From Cyanophora paradoxa (taxonomy: Eukaryota; Glaucocystophyceae; Cyanophorales; Cyanophoraceae), in assembly GCA_004431415.1 (NCBI GenBank), contig QPMI01000169.1, positions 62,001 to 126,000 of the forward strand: a stretch of DNA of 64,000 nt, given 5' to 3'. The position numbers and the translations under genes were made by a program. Position 1 is the first letter of the stretch. Every line of letters begins with the position of its first letter. Below, piece after piece: positions 56,901 through 64,000 of the stretch. Under the pieces are notes generated by a model. That model searched no databases. It saw nothing but the letters and a program-made list of their open reading frames with translations, and was not told the origin of the DNA.

Positions 56901-58906
56901 CGCCCCCGTCGCGTCGGCCCCGCGGAGGGCCTGCCGGGGGCAGCGCACGGATTTGGCGTTGCGGGCGGTGTTCTCTTTGATGCGCTTGAGCTGGTCCTTG
57001 AGGAACGCGTCGCGCTCCTCCTTCGTGCTGAACTGGTGCTGCCGGCTCTGCCGGTCGTAGTACCCCTGCACCTCCTTCCGCTTCTCGCTCAGCCGCCGCT
57101 GCAGGTCCGCCTCGCGCTGCACCGCCGCCGCGTGCGCCGGCGTCGCCTGCTGCAGCTCCCGCTCCTCCCCCGCAATCTTCCCCTTCAGCTCCGCCTCCGT
57201 GGCCCGCAGCGCGTCCTGCCGGCAGCGCTCCCGCGTCAGCCCCGCCGGCGCGCGCCGGGGCCGGGGCGGCGGCGGCGCGCAATCTGGGCCTTGCTGTTCT
57301 TGACGCTCTCCTCCGCTTCCTTCACGTCGAGCTCCAGCTTCGCCCGCGCCTTCACCGCCTCCACCTTCTCCCGCTCCCACTGCGCCCCCGCGTCAGGCCC
57401 CGCCCCGCCCCGCCCGCCGGCGCCGCCGCTCCGACCCACCATCTCCCGCTGCCGCCGGAAGCCGTCAATCTCGATCTGCAGCTCGGAGAGCTCCTGCGCC
57501 GGCGTCAGGCGCGGCGCGGCGCGCCAGCCCCGCGCGCAGGGGGCCCCGCGCCTTCTCGGCCCTCTTGTACGCGTCGCGGGCGGCGCTCTGCTGCTGCCGG
57601 AGCTCGCTCGTGCGCCCTGACTCCTTCGCACGCGTCTCGTCCAGCTGCCGGCGGCATCGGGCCCCGCGCGGCGCCCGGCGCGGAGCGGGGCGGGGCGGGC
57701 AGGGCCACCTCTTCAAGCTTGGTCCGCGCGTCGCGCTGGTCCTTGTCGTAGATCGTGTACTCGAGCCCGCGCCGCTCCTTGTCCGCTTTCTGCGTGCCGG
57801 CGTCGTCGGCTGAGGGAGCGGCGGGGTGTCCGAGACGGGGGCGGACCAGGTACTCGTTGAGCTCCTCCTTCTCCTTCTCGAGCTCCGCCAGGCGCTGCTC
57901 GATGTACGAGACCGACTCCGCAATCCGCTTCCGCCGCTCCTCTGCGCGGCGCCCCTCAGCGCGGCCCTCGGGGCCCGGCGGCCGGCCGGCGGACGGGCGC
58001 GCCGTTCTCGTGCATGAGCTTGAGGGACTGGGCGCGCTTCTCGTCGTAGACCTTGGTGCCGGCGACCTCCTTCAGCAGCTCCAGGCGGTCGCTGTCCTTC
58101 ATCGTCGCCATCGACGAGATCTGCCCCCCGCGCCGCCTCAGCCGGCGCCCGCCCGCCCCGCGCGAGGCGCCGGAGATTGCGCGCCTTGCCCTGCTGCACG
58201 ATGTAGTACGGGTTCGACTTGGAGAAGCCCGCCGTCTCGAGCATGTTCTGCACGTCGCTCCTCCTGCGCTCGCGTGAGGCGCCGCAAGAGCTGCGAGCCG
58301 GCTCTCCGCCTCGCGCACGAGACGTGCTTGCGGTTCAAGAACCACTCGTCCTTCTTGAGGCCGATCGTGCGCCGCAGCGACACCTCGTCCGTGTCCGTCT
58401 GCAGGGGCGCGCCTCTCAGTCCAACGCAAGCGCGAGTAGACAGAGCGGCGAACGGGGAAGCGGCTGTCGCTGTTGTCGAAAACGATTTCCACGAAGGCAG
58501 ACATCACCGCCATGCCCGCGCCTTCCTGCAACGAAGAATCAGATGCAGAATTCCGCAGAGAGCGCAGAGGGGGATGCGGTGCGCACGTGCAGGAGCTGCT
58601 GACGTTCCTCAGTCGAGAGGTGGCTGAAGAGATCGCCCAGCACGAAGCGAATGGCTGCGGGCGAACATGTAAAGCGCAGCGCGGCGCCCACGCCGCCTGC
58701 AAGCACGAATACGCGCTCACCGAAGAAGAAGTTCGACTTTCCTGACCCATTGCGACCCACTGCACGCGGCACAAGGCGTCAAAAGGGGCGGGGTGCGCGT
58801 TCGCTCTGAGCGCACCGACAACATTGTGATTCGGGGAGAAGCCCTCGACGATAACCTGGTCACGGTAGCTTCGGAAGCCCTGCAGGATCACCGTCTTGAT
58901 GTGCAT
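53977..58906 (-). CDS. SMC3: SMC3, cohesin ATPase subunit
   Basis: The N-terminus [20 protein letters not shown] is diagnostic for SMC3, followed by Walker [71 protein letters not shown] (the KK pair acetylated by Eco1 in other species is conserved), [16 protein letters not shown] and [15 protein letters not shown]. Coiled coils flank a hinge ([49 protein letters not shown] region). The C-terminal head holds [59 protein letters not shown] and ends [15 protein letters not shown] at 53977-53979. SMC3 with SMC1 and a kleisin forms the cohesin ring for sister-chromatid cohesion. Many short introns interrupt it. It is head-to-head with NDUFAF7. Confidence 0.95.
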
Positions 58907-59105
58907 CTTCGCTGGCTCGTGCTGGTCCCGCTTGGCGCCAATTCAAGTTCTCGTCCGCGGCGCTCCAAGCGCTGGCGCCTGCTTCACTTGAACACGCTCC
59001 TCACTCGGCTGCGCCGGTGTTGGCTGCGGCTGCTCACTGGCTCGAATTTTGCCGCGCCCGCCGGGTACGAGGTCGACAGGGGGGAAGAAGCCGCCCGCAA
59101 ACCCG
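58907..59105. promoter_or_regulatory. Divergent promoter interval, SMC3 / NDUFAF7
   Basis: 199 bp between start codons. An in-frame ATG-less extension of NDUFAF7 exists upstream (a GTG frame from 59049), so the boundary rests on the first ATG with a good mitochondrial leader. Confidence 0.38.
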
Positions 59106-61169
59106 ATGCTCGGCCGAGCGGCGCGAGTCGCGCGAGGCGCACTCGCGGATGCGCATGCACGAGTAGCTAGCAAGGTGGCGCGCTGGCCGGCCAGCGCGCG
59201 CGGCGGGCGGCAGGCGGTCGCACCGCTCCCCGGCCAGCCCCTGCGGCGCGTGACGTCGAGCAGCGCGCCAACGCCTCCACATGCACCGCCGGATCGTAGC
59301 CAGGACGCCGAAACCATCATCTCCATCGACCGCTCGGGCCTGATCGGCGTCCACGGCCGTGCGTTGTTCCGGCCAGCGCGCCGCGCCCGCGGGCCGCGCC
59401 GGCGCGCTGACGGGGCGAGCGGGGCGACAGCGCACGCGCCGAACCCGAAGAAGTCGGCGGAGACGAAGCTGGCGCGGGTGCTCAAGCAGCGCATCCGGAT
59501 GCGGGGACCGATCTCGCTGGCGGACTACATGCGGGAGGCGATGACGCACCCGCTGTACGGCTACTACATGCAGCGCGACGTCTTCGGCGCCAGCGGCGAC
59601 TTCGTGACCTCCCCCGAGATCTCCCAGGTCTTCGGCGAGGTCCGCGCGCCCTCCCCGCGCCGGGCGCTCCGCGGCGCTCAGCGGCCGGCAGCTGGTCGGC
59701 GTGTGGGCGGTGGCGCTCTGGCAGCAGATCGGGTGCCCGAAGGAGCTGCACCTGATCGAGTGCGGGCCCGGGCGCGGCTCCATGATGGCCGACATCCTCC
59801 GGGCCCGCCCCCGCCCCCGCCCCGCCCCGCCCCGCCGCGCACGCTGCCTGCTGACGGGGCCGGGGCGCAGTGCGCGCGGAACTTCCCGGATTTCCGGGCG
59901 GCGATCCGGGTGCACCTGGTGGAGGCGAGCCCGGCCCTCCGCCGCATCCAGCGCGCCAACCTCACCGGCGGGCCCCCGCCCGCCGCCCCCGCCGTGCCCC
60001 CGGCGCCTGCGCGGCCGCCGAGGACGTCGCTGCTCTGCGGGCGGCGGCGGCCATGTCGCGCGGGGCGGGCGGCGGCGAGGGCGACGTGCCGGAGGCGGCG
60101 ACGACGCCCGACGGCGTGCCCGTCACCTGGCACTACGAGCTCGGCACCGTCCCCGACGGCGCGCCGCCCCCTCGGCTCCTCGCCTCTCCCGCGCGGCTCT
60201 GACGAGAGCGGGCGGGGCAGGGCCGACGGCGCTGGTGGCGCAGGAGTTCTTCGACGCCCTCCCCATCTACCAGTTCGAGGCGCGCCCGCCCCGCCCCCGC
60301 CGGCCCCGCCCCGCGTGACGGGGCGCAGCACACGGAGCGGGGCTGGGTCGAGCGCCTCATTGACGTCGACGACGGCGCCGGGTCCGCCCCGCCCCGTGCA
60401 GGCCCCCAGCGGCCTCGCTTGCGCCCCGGCTGAGCGCCCCGGCAGGCCGCACCACCTCCGCTTCGTGCTCTCCCCGGGCAAGTCGCCGGCGGCGGCGGCG
60501 CTGTTGGCGCCCCGCGCGGGGCGGCTGCCGCGGCCGAAGCGCGGGGAGCGGGCGTGGGTGGAGGTGTGCGCGGAGGGGGAGGCGGTGGCGGAAGCGATCG
60601 GGCGGCGGGTGGCGGAGCACGGCGGCGGCGCCCTCATCATCGACTACGGGGAGGACGGGCCCCAGTCCGACTCCCTCCGGGTCCGCCCCCGCCCGCCCGC
60701 CCCCACGCTCCCCTCGGGGCGGCGGCTGAGGCGGGGGCAGGCGATCCGGCGGCACGGGTTCGTGGACGCGCTGAGCGAGCCCGGGGAAGCGGACCTCTCC
60801 GCCAACGTCGACTTCTCCGCCCTCCGCGCCGCCGCCGAGGCGGCCGCCCCGGGGGCCGCCGGCTACGGGCCCCTCACCCAGCGCGACTTCCTGCTGGCGA
60901 TGGGCCTCCACGCCCGCGTGGAGGCGCTGCTCGCGGCGGCGGCGGACGACGCGCAGCGGGAGGCGATCGCGGCCGCCGCGAACCGCCTCGTCGACCCCGC
61001 CGGCATGGGCTCCCAGTACCTCGTCATGGCCATCGCCTCCCGCGCCGCCGGCGCCCCCGTCCCCTTCCCCAACACCCCGCCCCCCGCCCAGCAGCCCCCG
61101 GCATCGAGCTCCCCGGGCCCCGCCGCCCCTGCATCCCCGCTTGGCCCCTCCCCCGCCTCGAAGCGGTAG
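59106..61169 (+). CDS. NDUFAF7: NDUFAF7/MidA, complex I assembly arginine methyltransferase
   Basis: The leader MLGRAARVARGALADAHARV with further Arg/Ser/Ala is a mitochondrial presequence. The enzyme part reads MRGPISLADYMREAMTHPLY, GYYMQRDVFGASGDFVTSPE, ISQVFGE, VGVWAVALWQQIGCPKEL, LIECGPGRGSMMADILR (SAM-binding GxGxG-like loop), HLVEASPALRRIQ, ALVAQEFFDALPIYQFE, GWVERLIDVDDG, ALIIDYGEDGPQSDSLR and GLHARVEALLAAA. GPISxxxYM, EISQxFGE and NEFFDALP-type motifs identify NDUFAF7, which dimethylates an arginine of the NDUFS2 subunit during complex I assembly. Two introns begin GC (from 59803, and 60280-60328). The C-terminus has a Pro/Ser-rich tail ending SKR, TAG at 61167-61169. Confidence 0.92.
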   Translation: MLGRAARVARGALADAHARVASKVARWPASARGGRQAVAPLPGQPLRRVTSSSAPTPPHAPPDRSQDAETIISIDRSGLIGVHGRALFRPARRARGPRRRADGASGATAHAPNPKKSAETKLARVLKQRIRMRGPISLADYMREAMTHPLYGYYMQRDVFGASGDFVTSPEISQVFGEVRAPSPRRALRGAQRPAAGRRVGGGALAADRVPEGAAPDRVRARARLHDGRHPPGPPPPPPRPAPPRTLPADGAGAQCARNFPDFRAAIRVHLVEASPALRRIQRANLTGGPPPAAPAVPPAPARPPRTSLLCGRRRPCRAGRAAARATCRRRRRRPTACPSPGTTSSAPSPTARRPLGSSPLPRGSDESGRGRADGAGGAGVLRRPPHLPVRGAPAPPPPAPPRVTGRSTRSGAGSSASLTSTTAPGPPRPVQAPSGLACAPAERPGRPHHLRFVLSPGKSPAAAALLAPRAGRLPRPKRGERAWVEVCAEGEAVAEAIGRRVAEHGGGALIIDYGEDGPQSDSLRVRPRPPAPTLPSGRRLRRGQAIRRHGFVDALSEPGEADLSANVDFSALRAAAEAAAPGAAGYGPLTQRDFLLAMGLHARVEALLAAAADDAQREAIAAAANRLVDPAGMGSQYLVMAIASRAAGAPVPFPNTPPPAQQPPASSSPGPAAPASPLGPSPASKR

Positions 61170-61547
61170 CTACTAGCTAGCGCCGTAGCGTTGGTTTCCA
61201 TTTGCATTTGATTCTCTTCGAATTCGGCGCCGCGCCCACGTTGAAGCTTGGTTGCCCTTACCCCCCGACCGCTTCTCCCCCCACATCCAAAATTCGAAGC
61301 GACGGCGCGCGGTCTTGAGAGCCGGCGGATGGGATGCCGCGGCCGCGCGAGATGGCGCGCGCGATGCGTTTTGGCGCACGGTCGCAGGAGGCAGCTTGGC
61401 AAGGCCGGCAGCAGCGGCGACATCACTTCAAGGCGAAACTGCCGCCCTGCGTTCAACGTTTGCAGCACCGGTCGCACCAGCACCAACCTGCAACTTCGGA
61501 AGCGATCTCACGGCTAGCACCGAGATAGCCGGCACGCGAGCTCAGAG
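61170..61547. other. Intergenic region
   Basis: Spacer between NDUFAF7 and the unrecognised gene on the same strand. No exon chain or RNA gene was found. Confidence 0.45.
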
Positions 61548-62709
61548 ATGGAGCTGATCCGGGTGCGGTCGGAGCCGACGTGTAGTCTTCGCGGGCAACT
61601 GCCGCTGCGGCTGCGCCTGCCGTCCGGCAAGCCGCAGCACTACGGCTTCGTCAGCGACCTCGCCGTCGTCTTCGGATGCGTGCGCCGCTCCCCGCCCCAC
61701 GGTCGCCGCAGCGCGGCTTGACAGCGCCCCGCCGGCCGCGCAGTCGCCGAAGGAGCTGCAGGCGCTGGCGACGAAGGCGGGCCACCGGCCCGTCGTGGCG
61801 AAGCTCGAGGGCGCGCCCGACGCGGCGGCGGCCGGGGGCGCCGCGGCGCCGCAGCTGGCGCTGGCGTGGCCGGCGGTGCTGGAGCTGCTGCCGCTGCTGG
61901 AGGGCCGGCGCGGGCCTCGTGGATGCGCGAGCTTTCCTTCAAGAGCTACGCCCTCGCCCTCCTCAAGATGCACAAGGCCGAGGAGGACGCCGCCGCCGCC
62001 GCCGAGCGCTCCGGCGCCCTCGCCGTCCCCGCGGGGGCCCCAGGGAGGCCTGGGCCGCCGCCGCCCAGCGCGTGCGCCACGCCCCGCCCCGCCTTCGCCC
62101 CGCCCGACCCCGGCCGACGCCCCGCACAGGCCGCGGCGGGGAGCCCGCCGCCCGGAGCGGCTCCCGCCCCTGGCTGGGGCCCCCCAGGGCCGGCGGCAGG
62201 GGCGGCGGCGGGTGCGGCGGCGGTCCCTGCGGCGGGGCCGGGGCCGGGGCCGGCGGGGGAGCTGCCGGAGCCGCTGGTGCACCGCGCGCTGACCCTCGAG
62301 GAGCGCCTCACCGCCGAGCGGTCCGCCGCCCCGCCCCCGCCCCGCCAGGCCCGGCGTGAAGGGGTGCGGGGGCGGCAGGCTGATGGCGAAGCTGGGGGCA
62401 CGGGGCCACAACCTGCACGACCAGCTGAAGGACGCCGAGGCGCGCTGCCTCGTCGGCCGCCACACCATGGACCGCCTCCGCAAGGCCCGCGCCCCCGACA
62501 CGCCCCCCCCCCTCCCACTGCCCCAGCGGGGCCTGACGGGGCGGGGGCAGGCGCAGCAGACGGGGAACCTGGCGGTGCACAGCGGGAACACGGTCTTCTT
62601 CAAGGGGGCCGGGGGCCGGGCGCGGGCGAAGGAGGCGCGGCGCAACATCGAGTACTTCGAGGCCCGCCTCCGCGCCGCCGAGGAGGAGGCCCTCCGCGCC
62701 CGGCCCTAG
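61548..62709 (+). CDS. Unrecognised protein with helical C-terminus
   Basis: The start MELIRVRSEPTCSLRGQLPL and SGKPQHYGFVSDLAVVFGC is spliced to SPKELQALATKAGHRPVVAK, then an Ala-rich stretch. Another frame continues SWMRELSFKSYALALLKMHK AEED (two short blocks), and the end reads LMAKLGARGHNLHDQLKDAE, RHTMDRLRK, then TGNLAVHSGNTVFFKGAGG and ARRNIEYFEARLRAAEEEAL, TAG at 62707-62709. The C-terminus looks alpha-helical. The change of frame near 61905 has no GT-AG or GC-AG intron that I can find, so it may be a sequencing frameshift or an exon edge I missed. No family was recognised. Confidence 0.5.
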
Positions 62710-63446
62710 GGTCCCGAGGCCGCCCAGGGCGCGAGGAGGCGGAGCCCATGTGTACCATAGCTGCTTTTTCCACGGTCGAGGGTTTCTGTGATCGTGAGTG
62801 TACATGCTCTATCGGTGACCGGGATTAAATACTGCCGAGCCGCCTCGCAGGCTATTTCAGGGCCGGGGCTCAGATCCGGGCTCTAGATCTAGAGCATTTG
62901 CACAGCCTGGCAGTGCAGCTCATGATCGATCATGATCAGCCGCTGAATAGCTGCAGCTCATGATCAGCGGTTACGCGTTCACTGAGTCTCTGAAGGGCGG
63001 GGGCGGCCGCGGCAGCAACCGTTGAACTGCCGCAGTGCGCAGCACCGCCGGCCCGTTCACGGTGGCACCTGCCGAGCCTCCCCGGGGGGGGCCGCCGGGC
63101 CCAGTGGCCGAGACTCACGGGGCCCTCGGGCCCGGGGCCAGGCCGCTGAAGCCTCGGAAGCTGGCATGCCCTCAGGGCCTGTAAGTCGACGTCTAGACTC
63201 TGATATTAAGTTTAGATCTAGCCTCAGGGCCTGTCTACGTCATGCCCCCGGGCCCCCGGCGTTCACGGTTGTGATCATGATCAGCGCATCCGGATCCTGT
63301 GTTCCTCGAGCTGAGCTGACGTCTACAGCTACCCCACTAACCTGCGGGCTAGGTCTAGGACTGGGCGGCCTAGGTCTAGGTCTAGGTCTATATATAGCTA
63401 GCTAGGCCGCCCAGCGGGGCGGCAGGCGATCGCGCGAGGCGCGCGG
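62710..63446. other. Convergent intergenic region with inverted repeats
   Basis: Contains ATCATGATC-type palindromes (62912-62970), GCCTCAGGGCCTGT twice (about 63168 and 63220), and the hairpin listed separately next to the DNA polymerase gene. No coding exon seen. Confidence 0.5.
63361..63414 (-). repeat. Perfect 13-bp inverted repeat after the DNA polymerase stop codon
   Basis: CTGGGCGGCCTAG (63361-63373) and CTAGGCCGCCCAG (63402-63414) are exact reverse complements around a 28-base loop with (GGTCTA)n and TATATA. It lies 33 bases downstream of the minus-strand polymerase stop codon, so its transcript would carry a strong hairpin in the 3' UTR. Confidence 0.8.
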
Positions 63447-64000
63447 CTAGGAGTGTGCGTCGAGCCAGGAGGGCCCGAAGCCGAGGGAGACCTCGACGCG
63501 GACGCCGTCGAGGGGCAGGGCGCCCGTCATCTCCCCCCGCACGATCTCCTCCACACGCTCCCGCTCCCCGGGCGCCACCTCCAGCACCAGCTCGTCGTGC
63601 ACCTGCCGGCCCGACGCCCCGCGGCCTCGGCGAGGTGCTCGGGGCGCCCGCTCGGGGCCGGGGGCACCTGGAGGAGGAGCCGGCTGGCGAGGCCCTCGCG
63701 CTGCAGCGCCCCGTGCACCCCCACCATCGCGATCCTGCGCCGGGGGTCAGGGGGCGGCCGCAGGGCCCGCGGGGGGTGGCGCCGGGGCGCGCTTGATCAT
63801 GTCGGCCTGGGTGCCCTGGATGGGCGTGTTGATGGCGACGCGGGCGGCCGAGGCCGACTCGAGCTTGTTCCGCGAGTTGATGAGGCGCACGTGCCGCCGC
63901 CGGCCCAGGAGCGTCGAGGCGTACCCCCGCTCGCGGCACTGGGCCTTGAGCTCCTCGAGGAGGCGGAGGACGCCCGGGTGGGAGGCGGCGTAGGCCGCCA
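63447..64000 (-). CDS. Family A DNA polymerase, C-terminus (gene runs off the window)
   Basis: Only the last exons are in the window. They read AAYAASHPGVLRLLEELKAQ, RERGYASTLLGRRRHVRLIN, SRNKLESASAARVAINTPIQ, GTQADMIK spliced to IAMVGVHGALQREGLASRLL, LQ spliced to VHDELVLEVAPGERERVEEI, and LGFGPSWLDAHS before TAG (63447-63449). This is the palm/fingers end of a Pol I-like polymerase: the O-helix-following TLLGRRR block, RxAINxPIQGTxADxIK, and motif C VHDE with the catalytic Asp. In algae such enzymes are the organellar replicases (POP) or POLQ-like repair enzymes; GTLLGRRR-type sequence fits POP better, but the N-terminus is needed to decide. The intron 63792-63735 begins GC. Confidence 0.9.

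Overview
The window is nuclear DNA of a GC-rich (roughly two-thirds G+C) photosynthetic protist. I infer a glaucophyte, most like Cyanophora. Genes are split by many short introns (about 40-100 nt) with C-rich 5' halves, a CTGAC/CTGAG-like branch site and a G-rich GGGCGCAG-type end. Two predicted plastid precursors start with the phenylalanine-bearing leader typical of cyanelle (muroplast) import: EPSP synthase ([11 protein letters not shown]) and a RETICULATA-like protein (MAFALPVLV). Most long open frames in the sequence run through introns, so coding regions were assembled here by joining exons by eye. Gene spans are more reliable than individual exon edges.

Layout. 1-9.4 kb: a TPR protein, a B12D/MLRQ-type small protein, a DCAF12-type WD40 protein (minus) head-to-head with a FOP/CHTOP-like RGG protein, then a gene desert with a 40-bp minisatellite. 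9.4-16 kb: SURF1 (minus) head-to-head with a multi-domain glucan phosphatase (CBM45-like, CBM20, dual-specificity phosphatase), then a RETICULATA-like plastid membrane protein. 16-24 kb: a FAM221-like Cys-rich protein, a PKD-type membrane glycoprotein, and a SEC23-type COPII subunit. 24-34 kb: SCAPER, EPSP synthase, a ZIP metal transporter. 34-47.7 kb: nicalin, a FUN14 protein, a 72-residue RING protein, SMC4, RRP15 and the tRNA pseudouridine synthase PUS3. 48-64 kb: a RING-TRAF-beta-helix protein, an ABCB half-transporter, SMC3, NDUFAF7, an unrecognised gene, and the C-terminus of a family A DNA polymerase cut by the window edge.

The genes are mostly housekeeping functions: mitochondrial respiratory assembly (SURF1, NDUFAF7, B12D), starch metabolism, chromosome structure (SMC3 of cohesin, SMC4 of condensin), secretion and ER (SEC23, nicalin, SCAPER), and RNA maturation (RRP15, PUS3, FOP). 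No operon-like or mobile-element organisation is visible. Eight gene pairs are divergently arranged with only 67-315 bp between start codons, which suggests widespread bidirectional promoters.

The most unusual signals are in the introns. Many can pair their own 5' and 3' ends, and at least thirteen start with GC instead of GT while joining conserved protein sequence exactly. Two proteins also have domain combinations I do not know from elsewhere: the CBM45-CBM20-phosphatase and the RING-TRAF-beta-helix protein.
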